A stretch of 64,000 nucleotides of DNA from Nostoc sp. ATCC 43529 (GCA_003326205.1 LWTK01000053.1:17582-81581), one strand, 5' to 3'. Shown: positions 54,773 through 64,000, counted from the stretch's first letter. The notes: a model not told the origin generated them from the sequence alone. Numbers and translations: made by a program.

Positions 54773-55852
54773 ATGGACAATACCAACCAAAGAAAAGCTT
54801 TAATTAACGGCGAAATTGCCCTCTTTCTTAGAGGTTTGATTATTGGTAAAGTATTGACACTGATGGTCATTGGCGGATTGCTTTGGTGGTTACTCAAGCC
54901 AAACTTATTATCCCGTAATAGTACTAACTCTTACTCCTCTAATCAAAATGTAAAAACCCCCTCTAGTGGGAGATCGAATTTTCAGACAATTACGGATGTT
55001 CCTAGCGGCTCATTTAACTACGGTGGTAGTACAGCTTGGGCATCTATCCGGCAATTAGTAGATTCTCAGATTCAAAGCGATCGCCCTGAACTACAATTAC
55101 GCTACGTAGACCCTACAAAGAATAGCCCTGGCTCTAGTTCAGGTATTCGTATGTTGCTTGATGGACAATTGGACTTTGCTCAGTCCTCCCGCCCTCTGAC
55201 AGATGAAGAACAAGCAATAGCCACACAGCGAGGCTTCACCCTTGAACAACGCCGGGTAGGCATTGATGGAATAGCAGTGGTAGTCAACCCATCATTGAAA
55301 GTGCCGGGTTTAACTTTTGAACAATTGCAGCAGATTTATTCTGGAAAAATTACTAACTGGCAGCAAGTAGGTGGCCCAAACCTGCCCATTATGCCTTTGT
55401 CTCAACGACCAGAAAACGCAGATACAGTAATATTTTCTAGCAATAACAACTCGAAGGGGCAAGTATTTGGCTCCAATGTACAGTATGTCTACTCAACTAC
55501 AGATGCTGTGCGCCAGCTGAGCAAAACTCCTGGTGGTCTTTATTACGCTTCTGCTCGTTCAGTAATTCCTCAGTGTAGTGTGAAGGCTTTGCCATTGGGT
55601 CGTACTTCTAGTGAGTTAATTCCCCCTTACCGCGAACCTCTAGTGTCACCTGAAAACTGTTTACGTCAGCGTAATCAAGTAAATACTGAGGCTATTAAAA
55701 ATGGTAGCTATCCAATTACTGCTGAGATGTTTGTGATTATTAAGCAGAATAAAGGACGAGAACAGCAAATAGGCGATGCCTACGCCAAACTTTTATTAAC
55801 TGAACAAGGGCAAAAAGCAATTGAGCAAGCTGGTTTCGTTGCGGTTCGCTAA
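54773..55852 (+). CDS. PstS-like phosphate-type substrate-binding protein
   Basis: The 359-residue protein has an N-terminal hydrophobic segment (VLTLMVIGGLLWWLLKPNLL) that anchors or exports it, a low-complexity linker, then a periplasmic binding domain: GSFNYGGSTAWASIRQLVDS, SSGIRMLLDGQLDFAQSSRP, RRVGIDGIAVVVNPSLKVPG and LQQIYSGKITNWQQVGGPNL. The last two are typical of PstS-like phosphate binding proteins. No transport genes lie next to it. It may sense or bind phosphate at the outer face of the membrane. Confidence 0.85.
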   Translation: MDNTNQRKALINGEIALFLRGLIIGKVLTLMVIGGLLWWLLKPNLLSRNSTNSYSSNQNVKTPSSGRSNFQTITDVPSGSFNYGGSTAWASIRQLVDSQIQSDRPELQLRYVDPTKNSPGSSSGIRMLLDGQLDFAQSSRPLTDEEQAIATQRGFTLEQRRVGIDGIAVVVNPSLKVPGLTFEQLQQIYSGKITNWQQVGGPNLPIMPLSQRPENADTVIFSSNNNSKGQVFGSNVQYVYSTTDAVRQLSKTPGGLYYASARSVIPQCSVKALPLGRTSSELIPPYREPLVSPENCLRQRNQVNTEAIKNGSYPITAEMFVIIKQNKGREQQIGDAYAKLLLTEQGQKAIEQAGFVAVR

Positions 55853-55865
55853 TAAAATTTGGAGG

Positions 55866-55896
55866 ATAATTAAGCCCTCTTTGGGGGTTTAATTAT
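55866..55896. terminator. Two-way terminator between the PstS-like and pentapeptide genes
   Basis: ATAATTAAGCCC and GGGGGTTTAATTAT form a hairpin with a TCTTT loop between two convergent genes. Confidence 0.65.
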
Positions 55897-55911
55897 CATT
55901 TGTTTAATCAA

Positions 55912-56610
55912 CTATCGTTGTTTAGCAAAAGCCAAATCATTTTCAATTAACTTTGCACCTGTTAGATTAGCCCCACTCAAGTTGCAGAGTTGGAAATTTG
56001 CCCCTCTTAGGTCTGCTAGTGCTAAATTAGCTCCTGTTAAATCTGCGCCAGTGAGATTAACTTCACTTAAGTTAGCGCTGCTTAGGTTAGCTCCTCTTAG
56101 TGAAGCTTGTTGCAAGTTTGCCCCACTAAAGTTTGTCCTCATTAAGTATGCCTGATTTAGGTCGGCTCCACTTAAATTAGCTTGACACAGTTCTGCCGCT
56201 GTTAAATCAGCTTTACTGAGATTAGCTTGGCTTAAATCTGCCCAACTCAACTTTGCATAACTTAGGTTAATTTCACTCAGTTTCACCGATGTAAGTACTG
56301 CACACCTCAAATTAGCATTAACAAAATATCTTTCTCCTGTTGCATAACGGCGTAAAATTTCATCAGTTGTTACTCTATGTAAAACAGCTTTTGATGCGCC
56401 TTCATAACACCATGTAGCTATCTGAAGTTTGGCAACAGTATTAACAGCTACTTCATCACATTTAGCCACGATTACACCATTGCAGCCATCCCATTGACCC
56501 TTAAGCATAAGAGCAATCTCACTAGCGGCAGCAATTGAATCAAATAGTAAAACAGAGCCTTTTTGCGGTTTTAACCACTTATTTAAAACAATCGAGATAA
56601 TATTTTCCAT
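55912..56610 (-). CDS. Pentapeptide repeat protein
   Basis: The 232-residue protein has an N-terminal non-repeat domain (MENIISIVLNKWLKPQKGSV; WDGCNGVIVAKCDEVAVNTV), then about 23 A(D/N)LxX pentapeptides from residue 100 on (ANLSKADL, ANLSGADL, ANLTGAKL), which form a right-handed quadrilateral beta helix. Such proteins are common in cyanobacteria with mostly unknown roles. There is no signal peptide. It is the convergent partner of the PstS-like gene. Confidence 0.9.
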   Translation of the reverse strand: MENIISIVLNKWLKPQKGSVLLFDSIAAASEIALMLKGQWDGCNGVIVAKCDEVAVNTVAKLQIATWCYEGASKAVLHRVTTDEILRRYATGERYFVNANLRCAVLTSVKLSEINLSYAKLSWADLSQANLSKADLTAAELCQANLSGADLNQAYLMRTNFSGANLQQASLRGANLSSANLSEVNLTGADLTGANLALADLRGANFQLCNLSGANLTGAKLIENDLAFAKQR

Positions 56611-56741
56611 TTTTAAAATTTTGGCAGTAGTTTGTGACAGAGTGCTGCACTAAGACTCAGCATTGATGCAGTCTATGTACAGCACCCAGTCACAAAGGAG
56701 TTACAATCACCTTAAGTATAAATCTCTGCAAGAACTAAGTT

Positions 56742-56924
56742 TTATGCAGCTGTATCAGAACGTTCTATTTGCTGGCGAATGGTATCAATAGAAGCATTAA
56801 GACCAGCCAGCTTGGACTCTAAATCATCTCGCATCCAAATCAAGAATTTTAATTTTCGCTCTAAGCTAGCTTTGTGCGAAATGGGTTCGCTTCCATAACA
56901 GGCATTACCCCAAAAAGGAAACAT
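56742..56924 (-). CDS. Small conserved-looking hypothetical protein
   Basis: The 60-residue protein starts MFPFWGNACYGSEPISHKAS, followed by a helical, probably coiled-coil stretch (SLERKLKFLIWMRDDLESKL; LNASIDTIRQQIERSDTAA). The codon pattern and helical repeat suggest it is real. It lies upstream of the pentapeptide gene on the same strand, with a 131-bp gap. Function unknown. Confidence 0.55.
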   Translation of the reverse strand: MFPFWGNACYGSEPISHKASLERKLKFLIWMRDDLESKLAGLNASIDTIRQQIERSDTAA

Positions 56925-57182
56925 AATTTACCTCTGTATTTAGCTTTTGTAAGAGTGCAATATATTGCACCACTATATTTTGACTAATAACAATCAGACT
57001 GGTGTGTGTGACAACCGACCATTTTTGTACGGGCTTAACGAACACTTAGTAAAAGTTGTCTTAATAGACCTGCCTTGAAAATAGGGACTGGGGACTGGGG
57101 ACTGGTGACTAGGAAAGAAATATTTTCATTCCTTTGTTGTGAATTGTGTTCATGGAGTCTCTTGCACGAATGGAGAATTTGC

Positions 57183-57278
57183 CCTCATCCCCCAACCCCT
57201 TCTCCCAATTGTGGGAGAAGGGGAGCAAATTTCAAAGTCCCTCTCCCACGCTTGCCAGGGGGATTTAGGGTGAGGGCT
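57183..57278. repeat. Degraded copy of the MITE hairpin core
   Basis: GCCCTCATCCCCCAACCCCT...GGGAGAAGGGGAGC...GGTGAGGGC resembles the interior of the elements at 34654 and 39143 but lacks their ends. Confidence 0.5.
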
Positions 57279-57407
57279 TTTGATTCATCGAAGAAGTCTA
57301 ATAAATTATGTAGGTATTTGACCAGACTGCCATCAAGTCTTGCCACTCGTTGTTTAAGAGAAAGTTGAAGTAAATGAGCGTTAGCATAAACTAACTACAT
57401 CAAATGC

Positions 57408-57782
57408 TTATTTTGTCGCAGGTAGGGTATCAACTCGCTCGTTAAGTTCTCGAAGTTGTTGGTTTAATTCCCTCTGTCGTTTGAGCAAAATTTCCAAATC
57501 TTGCTTCGTTGCTAAATCCGCCCTAGCGGGAATAACTTGATTTAGCTGATTTAGGCATCTATTCAAGCCAGCAGCAAATTCATAGCGCGTAACTGGGCGC
57601 GAACCCTGATATGTGTCATCAGGATACCCAGATAGGCAACCTGTCTGGGGAACTGTGTTGCCTTGGTCACTTGGTGTTTGTGACAAAGTTTTTGATGGAT
57701 AGAAAATAAGTGTTGTTAGTGCCAAGGTCGTTGTAACAGTAGCAAATGGAAGCAAGCCAGTAATTGATGACATCTTAAACAT
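57408..57782 (-). CDS. Exported SLH-domain-only protein (truncated porin-like)
   Basis: The protein (about 124 residues) starts MFKMSSITGLLPFATVTTTL with a signal-like N-terminus (LALTTLIFYPSKTLSQ). It then has CLSGYPDDTYQGSRPVTRYE and FAAGLNRCLNQL, the S-layer-homology-like domain found at the N-terminus of cyanobacterial OprB-like outer membrane porins. A coiled region follows (LEILLKRQRELNQQLRELNE), where porins continue with a barrel. Here the protein ends. I chose ATG at 57782; the frame also has GTG at 57791. Confidence 0.72.
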   Translation of the reverse strand: MFKMSSITGLLPFATVTTTLALTTLIFYPSKTLSQTPSDQGNTVPQTGCLSGYPDDTYQGSRPVTRYEFAAGLNRCLNQLNQVIPARADLATKQDLEILLKRQRELNQQLRELNERVDTLPATK

Positions 57783-58238
57783 TGGTCGCACCTACAAGCC
57801 ATTTACTCCTTCACAGTATCAAATTAATATTGGGCTTTCAAACTTTAGCTTAATTCTGAAAATAGAGGTGCACTGCTAACTATAAATGCCTATACCGCAA
57901 TTATAAGCAAGAGTTTATATAGGAATAGTATTTGATTTTTGAAAAAATAAGTAGGGGAGCCAGCGTAATGGTACGTTAAGGATTTCATCGTAATGTACCC
58001 TACAGTACCTATATTTTGTTAAAAAATTAAATATGATTCCTATAAGTCTCTCGTCCCAGATAAAATGAAAGCTTTTTCTCAATTTATATTTCATTGGAAT
58101 TAGGGGAATTCATCATCAGAAGTAATAGGAATTCATCCTTATGGGTATTAAGAATTGGTTCTGTTGGGAGAGTGAATGTCAATGTTGAGATTGTTATTGT
58201 GTATTTGTCAGTGAGAAAAGTTTATCAAGTTAACAACA

Positions 58239-58511
58239 ATGAATATCCTTGCTTGGATTGTTTTAGGTTTAATTGCTGGTGCTATTGCGAAAGCTATCTA
58301 CCCCGGTCATCAGGGCGGCGGAATCTTAGGAACTATATTGTTAGGAATAATTGGTGCTTTTGTTGGGGGAAGTCTGGGTGTATTCTTCAGTACAGGAACT
58401 TTGGCTCTAGCGGCTCCAACTCTGAGCTTAACGGGAGTTTTAGTAGCAGTTCTTGGTGCAATTGTCGCAGTTTTCCTGTGGAACTTGCTAAGTCGCCGCA
58501 GTGCAATCTAG
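58239..58511 (+). CDS. GlsB/YeaQ/YmgE family stress-response membrane protein
   Basis: The 90-residue protein with three membrane helices starts MNILAWIVLGLIAGAIAKAI and has YPGHQGGGILGTILLGIIGA, the Gly-rich pattern of the transglycosylase-associated (YeaQ/YmgE) family. Members are induced by stress; the mechanism is unknown. A hairpin terminator follows at 58683-58716. Confidence 0.88.
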   Translation: MNILAWIVLGLIAGAIAKAIYPGHQGGGILGTILLGIIGAFVGGSLGVFFSTGTLALAAPTLSLTGVLVAVLGAIVAVFLWNLLSRRSAI

Positions 58512-58682
58512 GGAATTAAATTGTAATTAATTATTAGTAAAAATCAGGGATTCATAGCAGTAAACAGGCAATAGGCAACTGGCTTAAAAGTCTGGTTATG
58601 TTACAGCTCTACATCAATTTATGTCGGAACCTAGCTGACAACTGCTATCACTATATTTTTTCCCTGAATTTAATTAAAACAG

Positions 58683-58716
58683 TAGCGCTTAGCTCTAGTT
58701 GAGTAAGCGCTATTAT
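58683..58716 (+). terminator. Hairpin after the GlsB gene
   Basis: TAGCGCTTA/TAAGCGCTA arms with a 12-base loop, followed by TTATTATTTT, 170 bp after the stop codon. Confidence 0.6.
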
Positions 58717-58831
58717 TATTTTGATAAATTAGTTGTCTGAGGATGTTGAGGGATACTTTTTTAATTAAGTAATCGATCGCTGTGTGAGAAATTTTTCGAG
58801 ATGAACTTTGATCTATAAGCTTAATAAATTG

Positions 58832-59905
58832 TTACTTACGTTTTACTGGAATTCCCCAAATCTTGATTTTTTGATCGAATCCACCACTGGCTAGTATTCG
58901 TCCATTTGGACTAAAAGCGATCGCACTTACCCAGTCTGTATGTCCACTTAATGTATTGATTAACTCACCTGAACTGATATTCCACAACCTAATACCATCT
59001 CTACCAGCACTAGCAAGGGTTTGTCCGTCTGGGTTGATGGCGATCGCATTTACCCAGTTATTATGTCCTGTTAGGGTGCGGAATAATTCTCCACTATTGA
59101 CATTCCACACTTTTATGGTGCGATCGCGGCTAGCACTAACTAATGTTTGTCCATCGGGTGTAAAGGCGACGGCAGTCACAGAATTAGTATGAGCTACTGA
59201 TTCACTAATTAATTTACCACTACTTAGGCTCCACAACTTAATCGTACCTTTATTGTCGCCAGTAGCCAAGGTTTGCCCATCAGGACTAATAGCCACTGTA
59301 TAAATCAAGTTGTTAAAGCGTGCTAAACTCCCAAGGGGACGCTGCTGTAATAAATCCCACAAGCGAATCCCATCTAAAGCGCCGCTAATTAAAACTTTAC
59401 TATCAGGAGATACTGCTAAAGATAATACGTTACTTGTATGTCCTACAAAAGAGCGGCTAAAGCTAAACTTGAAATTTTTCACATTCCAGAGGTTAATCGT
59501 GTTGTCAGTACTGCAACTAACGAGGGTTCGACCGTCTGGCGCAATTACTAAAGATTCTACGGAAGTTTTGTGTGCTTTGTTAATATTTCCCAATTTTTTG
59601 CCGTTTGCTGGATTCCAAAGACGAATTATACCTTCGTTTTCAGCACCTCCACTGATCAGAATTCTGTTATCTGGAGTAAAGGCTAGGGATTTAACAGTTC
59701 CAGTATGTCCTTTGAGGGTGTAAAGTTGCTGGAAATTCGCAAAATTATTTGTAGTTTCGGAGTTTGGTGCAAATTCAATGGCAGCATCAGCCTGATGAAT
59801 ATAAAACCCTTCCCAGGTCGTTACTGGAAGGGCAACAGCTACCATAAATGCCAGGATAATATACCGACGCCACAAATTCCCCCCACCTCTTCCCTCACTC
59901 CTCAC
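58832..59905 (-). CDS. Exported WD40 repeat protein
   Basis: The 357-residue protein has an N-terminal membrane/signal segment (YIILAFMVAVALPVTTWEGF) and seven WD40 repeats with the pattern GHT..V..LA..PDG..L.SGS.D..I.LW. Repeats start near residues 65, 110, 150, 190, 230, 275 and 315, enough for one closed seven-blade propeller. It is likely anchored or exported to the periplasm, where it would serve as a binding platform. GTG start at 59905. No enzyme domain is attached. Confidence 0.9.
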   Translation of the reverse strand: MRSEGRGGGNLWRRYIILAFMVAVALPVTTWEGFYIHQADAAIEFAPNSETTNNFANFQQLYTLKGHTGTVKSLAFTPDNRILISGGAENEGIIRLWNPANGKKLGNINKAHKTSVESLVIAPDGRTLVSCSTDNTINLWNVKNFKFSFSRSFVGHTSNVLSLAVSPDSKVLISGALDGIRLWDLLQQRPLGSLARFNNLIYTVAISPDGQTLATGDNKGTIKLWSLSSGKLISESVAHTNSVTAVAFTPDGQTLVSASRDRTIKVWNVNSGELFRTLTGHNNWVNAIAINPDGQTLASAGRDGIRLWNISSGELINTLSGHTDWVSAIAFSPNGRILASGGFDQKIKIWGIPVKRK

Positions 59906-60010
59906 TATTTTTCCTCACTTTTCGAGTAGGTATAAAAAAACATATACAAACAAATATTTCGAGAGTTATGAATTATCACTCATAACTCCTAACTCCTAAC
60001 TCAACACTCC

Positions 60011-60304
60011 CTAAAGAGGTGGTTTTTTCTTAGAAATACTTAGCATTGGTAAAGTTGGACTAGAAGAACGAGAGGGCAAGTAATGTTGTACTATAGGCTC
60101 TTCTGGTAGAGGACGACGCTGTTGAATACGCCACAACTTTAAGCCTAGCGCTATCCCTGCCGTTCCCAAACCAAAAGCAAACAACGACCAGCTATCATCC
60201 AATCCGCCAATCAGGGCATCTACCAGTCCCATCGTAATCAATATACTGATTAGTGGTTCTTTACGGTAGGTTGACTTCAAAAAACGAGGTAATACAGCAT
60301 TCAT
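60011..60304 (-). CDS. Small membrane hypothetical protein
   Basis: The protein (97 residues) starts MNAVLPRFLKSTYRKEPLIS and has two hydrophobic stretches (ISILITMGLVDALIGGLDDS; LFAFGLGTAGIALGLKLWRI) and a Pro/Ser-rich basic tail. It resembles small membrane proteins conserved in cyanobacteria. Function unknown. ATG at 60304, with GTG at 60307 also possible. Confidence 0.7.
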   Translation of the reverse strand: MNAVLPRFLKSTYRKEPLISILITMGLVDALIGGLDDSWSLFAFGLGTAGIALGLKLWRIQQRRPLPEEPIVQHYLPSRSSSPTLPMLSISKKKPPL

Positions 60305-60764
60305 CACAGGTTGATTGGTTCCAGTTCACCTTTTGTGTATATTATTGACCAAGAATACCTCACCTATATTTTGCCTTTTTCATTGAAGGCATAAACTAAT
60401 TTAATTATGATTTTCTTGAGTAGGTGAGGAAGCCTACTCATTAACCTTCTTATTGCAGGCAATAGGCAATAGGCAACAGCTTTGAAAATCTTTGTTCGGC
60501 TTTTATACTTGGTTGATGTCCTAACCCACCTTGCAACTGCTATACATGTGCTAATTGCAACTTATAAGATATTTCAGTCAGTAATAGATATTTAGATTCC
60601 TCTCTTGGTTACATTCTACGGCAACAATTTAGAAATAAATCTAATTAAAGTGTTGAGAGCGAAGTACTTCGCTATCAGTCTTTAAAGTCAAAACCAACTG
60701 GTTATACCAGCTGGTTAAAACTCCTCTAAATACTAGCTTACAATTTGTGTGCTTGTTGGTGGCA

Positions 60765-60935
60765 CTATTTTAGACCCAGCCATGATAGCACCCCTTGATT
60801 GGTGACGTATTCAATCACCAACATCAAGGCAAAGCCAATCATTGCAGCTCGACCATTCAACCGCTCAGCATATTCGTTAAAGCCAAACTTCGGCTCTTCT
60901 AGTTTAGGTGTAATTGTTGGTTGTGGTTGTGTCAT
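60765..60935 (-). CDS. High light-inducible protein (second Hlip)
   Basis: The 56-residue protein was found by reading the strand directly. It starts MTQPQPTITPKLEEPKFGFN, then EYAERLNGRAAMIGFALMLV, the chlorophyll-binding ExxNGRxAMIGF motif in a single membrane helix, then IEYVTNQGVLSWLGLK. It is another Hlip, presumably in thylakoids with photosystem protection. Stop codon at 60765-60767. Confidence 0.9.
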   Translation of the reverse strand: MTQPQPTITPKLEEPKFGFNEYAERLNGRAAMIGFALMLVIEYVTNQGVLSWLGLK

Positions 60936-61442
60936 TTTTTAGAAACCTCTTTTCGGCAAACGGGACTTAATATCAGACTTTGTGGTATCGGTTGAGCAAG
61001 GAGTAATGGCACCGGTTGAAAATTTATCATTAAGACTGATACCGGGGACGCTCTGACGCGGGGACGTACAGAGATTTCAACGTTCAGTGATTCACCGGAC
61101 TGGCATAAAAAGTAAGGAAATTAAATTTTTCCTTAACCTTTAGCTTATTTTGACAGTTGAGGAGCGATCGCAGTGCTTAAATGCCAAGATGAATTGATAA
61201 ATTCAGCTAAAGCCTCCTAAAAGGGAGCCTGCAACCGCTTTTTTAATAAATTGTTATTATTCTTTATATATTGTATAAATACTGAAGCAATAGTCAAGAG
61301 TAAGAGTTGGCAGCCATTTGGATTAAATTGATAGCCTCAAGACCGAGAATAGCTATTTCTAATACAGCTATTCCGAATAGATCGGTAGCAAGCTTGAGAT
61401 TGGCAGGCTACAGTTAAACAAAAAAATTATCAGAGGCGATAT
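60936..61442. other. 507-bp divergent gap between Hlip and ald
   Basis: It contains the promoters of both genes. I see no clear operator; one HIP1-like site GGAGCGATCGCAG lies at 61161-61173. Confidence 0.45.
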
Positions 61443-62534
61443 ATGGAAATCGGCGTTCCGAAGGAAACTAAAGATCAAGAATTTCGGGTAGGTTTAAGTC
61501 CTTCGAGTGTGCGGGTGCTACGAGAAAATGGTCATAACATCTTCGTCCAGACACAAGCAGGTGATGGTGCTGGATTTACAGATGACGACTACATAAGTGC
61601 TGGAGCAGAGATTGTCCCCACAGCAGAAGCGGTTTGGAATCGGGAATTGGTTGTAAAAGTCAAAGAGCCATTAAAATCAGAGTATAATTTTTTGCAGAAA
61701 GGGCAAATATTATTTACTTATTTACACTTAGCAGCTGATCGCCAATTAACAGAGCATTTAATTGATTGTGGCACTTGTGCGATCGCCTACGAAACTGTAG
61801 AACAACCAGGTGCTAACAGACTACCTCTGCTCACTCCCATGAGCGTAATTGCTGGTCGACTTGCAGTACAATTTGGAGCGAGATTTCTAGAACGTCAGCA
61901 AGGCGGTAGAGGCGTGCTTTTGGGTGGTGTACCTGGAGTCAGACCGGGTAAAGTCGTAATTCTCGGTGGCGGTGTCGTCGGCACAGAAGCAGCTAAAATT
62001 GCTGTGGGCATGGGTGCTAGCGTCCAGATTTTAGATGTGAGTGTCGAACGGTTATCTTACCTAGAAACCCTATTTGGCTCTAGGGTCGAATTCCTTTACA
62101 GCAACTCAGCTCATATTGAAGCCGCAGTTAAAGAAGCCGACTTACTCATCGGTGCAGTTTTAGTACTGGGACGTAGGGCACCAACCCTAGTATCCCGCGA
62201 ATTAGTCAAACAAATGCATTCCGGTTCGGTAATAGTTGATGTTGCTGTTGACCAGGGTGGTTGCGTGGAAACCTTACATGCCACATCTCACACAAATCCT
62301 GTGTACATCGAAGAGGGTGTGGTGCATTATGGGGTTCCCAATATGCCAGGAGCCGTACCTTGGACAGCAACTCAAGCACTCAATAACAGTACATTACCTT
62401 ATGTTGTGCAGTTAGCGAATTTGGGAATTAAAGCATTGGAAGTTAACCCAGCCCTAGCTAAAGGTGTGAATGTACAGAATCATAAATTAGTGCATCCCGC
62501 TGTGCAAGAGGTTTTTCCTGATTTGGTAAGTTAG
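61443..62534 (+). CDS. ald: Alanine dehydrogenase
   Basis: The 363-residue protein starts MEIGVPKETKDQEFRVGLSP and has VVKVKEPLKSEY, LFTYLHLAADRQLTEHLIDC (catalytic Lys/His region), the NAD-binding motif VILGGGVVGTEAAKIAVGMG, and VDQGGCVETLHATSHTNPVY. Together these are the alanine dehydrogenase pattern. It converts alanine to pyruvate with NAD and is important for nitrogen handling in heterocyst-forming cyanobacteria. Normal length. It stands alone, just before the CRISPR leader. Confidence 0.95.
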   Translation: MEIGVPKETKDQEFRVGLSPSSVRVLRENGHNIFVQTQAGDGAGFTDDDYISAGAEIVPTAEAVWNRELVVKVKEPLKSEYNFLQKGQILFTYLHLAADRQLTEHLIDCGTCAIAYETVEQPGANRLPLLTPMSVIAGRLAVQFGARFLERQQGGRGVLLGGVPGVRPGKVVILGGGVVGTEAAKIAVGMGASVQILDVSVERLSYLETLFGSRVEFLYSNSAHIEAAVKEADLLIGAVLVLGRRAPTLVSRELVKQMHSGSVIVDVAVDQGGCVETLHATSHTNPVYIEEGVVHYGVPNMPGAVPWTATQALNNSTLPYVVQLANLGIKALEVNPALAKGVNVQNHKLVHPAVQEVFPDLVS

Positions 62535-62842
62535 GTTAGAAGCCGTGTAAGTTTTAGGCGATCGCCTATCATAATGGTGGTAATCTTCATCAATTAGACT
62601 AATTTCGTTGCCAGATGCGCGGATGGGTAGCTGTAGAAAATCAAACGAAGCAAAAAATGGCTGCATCTTAATGCGTACAAGCTTTTGAGGACTATAGGAC
62701 TTGTAAACCATCCGCGCACCTTACGGAGACTAAGTTTCAGCGATTTGCATCTGGTGTTACTACCATCTCCTGTGTTATGATTCACTCATCCGCGCAACTG
62801 CACCTTGAAAACCAAATACAGTAAGCCTTTCGAGTTTCTGCC
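62535..62842 (+). promoter_or_regulatory. Probable CRISPR leader
   Basis: The 308-bp noncoding region lies between ald and the first repeat, on the side expected for the leader when repeats end in GAAAC. It is not an open gene and includes a HIP1 site at 62559. The last 40 bp before the repeat, near 62800-62842, are AT-rich. Confidence 0.6.
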
Positions 62843-63893
62843 ATTGCAATTAACTAAACTCCCTATTAGGGATTGAAACCGCTTGAGCCGATCCAACCAC
62901 CACAGCTTCCAATGTTATTGCAATTAACTAAACTCCCTATTAGGGATTGAAACATATCATTGCATACATCGAACGAAACCTTGACCGATTGCAATTAACT
63001 AAACTCCCTATTAGGGATTGAAACGAATACTTGCCACCATCCGACACGAACAATGCACAGGATTGCAATTAACTAAACTCCCTATTAGGGATTGAAACTT
63101 CAAGTTGGTTTAGGAGTCGTTTCCACCCAAATTATTGCAATTAACTAAACTCCCTATTAGGGATTGAAACGTATCTGGCTGGATATCCCTGTCTTTTCGA
63201 GAGATTATTGCAATTAACTAAACTCCCTATTAGGGATTGAAACTCCTGGTATTATGCTTTGATTATATGGTACAGCAAATTGCAATTAACTAAACTCCCT
63301 ATTAGGGATTGAAACTTCTTGGAAACCAGCATCTGGATCTACACCAGGAACATTGCAATTAACTAAACTCCCTATTAGGGATTGAAACAGCAATTTTGAT
63401 GTTTCAAACGCTAAATCTTCTAAATTGCAATTAACTAAACTCCCTATTAGGGATTGAAACAATTGCGGGAGCGGGAAGTTGGCTATAAGAAGGTGCGGAT
63501 TGCAATTAACTAAACTCCCTATTAGGGATTGAAACAAGTACTTCGTGTATTTCATGGTAAAGGGAATTAATTGCAATTAACTAAACTCCCTATTAGGGAT
63601 TGAAACAGAGATATCGATACGTATAACCCCAACAGAAGATTCTAAATTGCAATTAACTAAACTCCCTATTAGGGATTGAAACACAATATAACGCAGTGTT
63701 ACATAGCAAAATCCATTGCAATTAACTAAACTCCCTATTAGGGATTGAAACTTTGCCATAACAAGGATGAGATTTAAATCTTTAATATTGCAATTAACTA
63801 AACTCCCTATTAGGGATTGAAACTGGTGGCGCATTTTGAGCATTTACCGATTGGGAATTGCAATTAACTAAACTCCCTATTAGGGATTGAAAC
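62843..63893 (+). CRISPR. CRISPR array, 15 repeats and 14 spacers
   Basis: A 37-bp repeat starts ATTGCAATTAACTAAACTCC and ends TAGGGATTGAAAC. Copies begin at 62843, 62917, 62988, 63062, 63134, 63207, 63279, 63352, 63424, 63499, 63570, 63646, 63715, 63787 and 63857, all identical as far as I read. Spacers are 32-39 bp and all differ. The GAAAC end fits the 5' handle of crRNAs in cyanobacterial type I-D/III-B-like arrays and predicts plus-strand transcription from the ald side. No cas gene is in this window. Short open frames repeating QSLIGSLVNCN on the minus strand are artefacts of the repeat. Confidence 0.98.
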
Positions 63894-64000
63894 GTAGATT
63901 GCAATTCTTCTTCAAGGATGTCTGCTAAGAAATCATATTGATTAGCGATCGCAATCACGATTGTGTTGCTAGAGCGGTGGTATTATATCATATTTTTCGC

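Noticed and set aside
63286..63843. Minus-strand open frames repeating FQSLIGSLVNCN
   Set aside because: They are translations of the CRISPR repeat with spacers between; the repeat happens to lack stops in this frame.
63894..64000. Minus-strand frame reading ADILEEELQS after the last CRISPR repeat
   Set aside because: It looks coding-like but is too short, is cut by the window end and runs into the repeat. It may be a gene fragment or a last unbounded spacer; no claim is made.

Overview
The window reads as chromosomal DNA of a filamentous, probably heterocyst-forming cyanobacterium of the Nostoc type. GCGATCGC (HIP1) sites are scattered everywhere. Heptanucleotide tandem repeats and short inverted-repeat elements fill many gaps between genes. 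The gene content fits too: high-light-inducible proteins, a carotenoid ketolase, an ebo cluster, pentapeptide and WD40 proteins, and a CRISPR array whose repeat ends in GAAAC. Genes lie on both strands in short operons, and one tRNA is present.

Layout. 1-3.1 kb: two tandem paralogous RTX-type calcium-binding proteins with related upstream regions. 3.1-4.2 kb: a decayed PEP-CTERM gene tail and a CAU tRNA. 4.3-8.3 kb: a glycogen-debranching-type glucosidase carrying two in-frame repeat insertions, then two peroxiredoxins. 8.4-13.8 kb: an RTX remnant, plsC, an AI-2E-type permease, DUF2288, cofG, crtW with a MITE at its very end, and an Hlip. 14.4-17.3 kb: SRPBCC, CPXCG, B12/radical SAM and SemiSWEET genes. 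17.5-20.3 kb: a two-gene unit of a seven-repeat protein and a PDDEXK/DUF4351 protein. 20.4-26.8 kb: aroC, a hypothetical gene, a GNAT-SDR operon divergent from a TetR gene, and a catalase. 27.1-34.5 kb: the complete ebo cluster (eboA-B-C-E-F, with eboD divergent). 35-45.5 kb: aldo/keto reductase, Dps, TerB-like, pirin, methyltransferase, DUF202, CadD, LysR and membrane fusion protein genes. 46.2-52.5 kb: heme A synthesis (ctaB, ctaA) divergent from cytochrome c oxidase subunits II-I-III. 53.1-61 kb: serine/threonine kinase, PstS-like, pentapeptide, SLH-only, GlsB, WD40 and Hlip genes. 61.4-64 kb: alanine dehydrogenase and a CRISPR array of 15 identical repeats, with no cas gene in view.

How the genes work together. 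ctaA and ctaB make heme A for the oxidase encoded next door. The ebo genes form one metabolic/transport unit linked in Nostoc to export of scytonemin precursors. Peroxiredoxins, catalase, Dps and Hlips give a strong oxidative and light stress theme.

The most notable signals are these. Repeat elements have entered coding sequence while keeping it open (debranching enzyme, LysR). A MITE supplies the crtW stop codon. At least six families of small inverted-repeat elements are present, one of them as two near-full copies 4.5 kb apart. A repeat-protein/PDDEXK gene pair has no function I recognise. An SDR has Asn where the catalytic Tyr should be. A kinase starts with a decayed copy of its own glycine-rich loop. 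All identifications come from reading the sequence; no database search was run.
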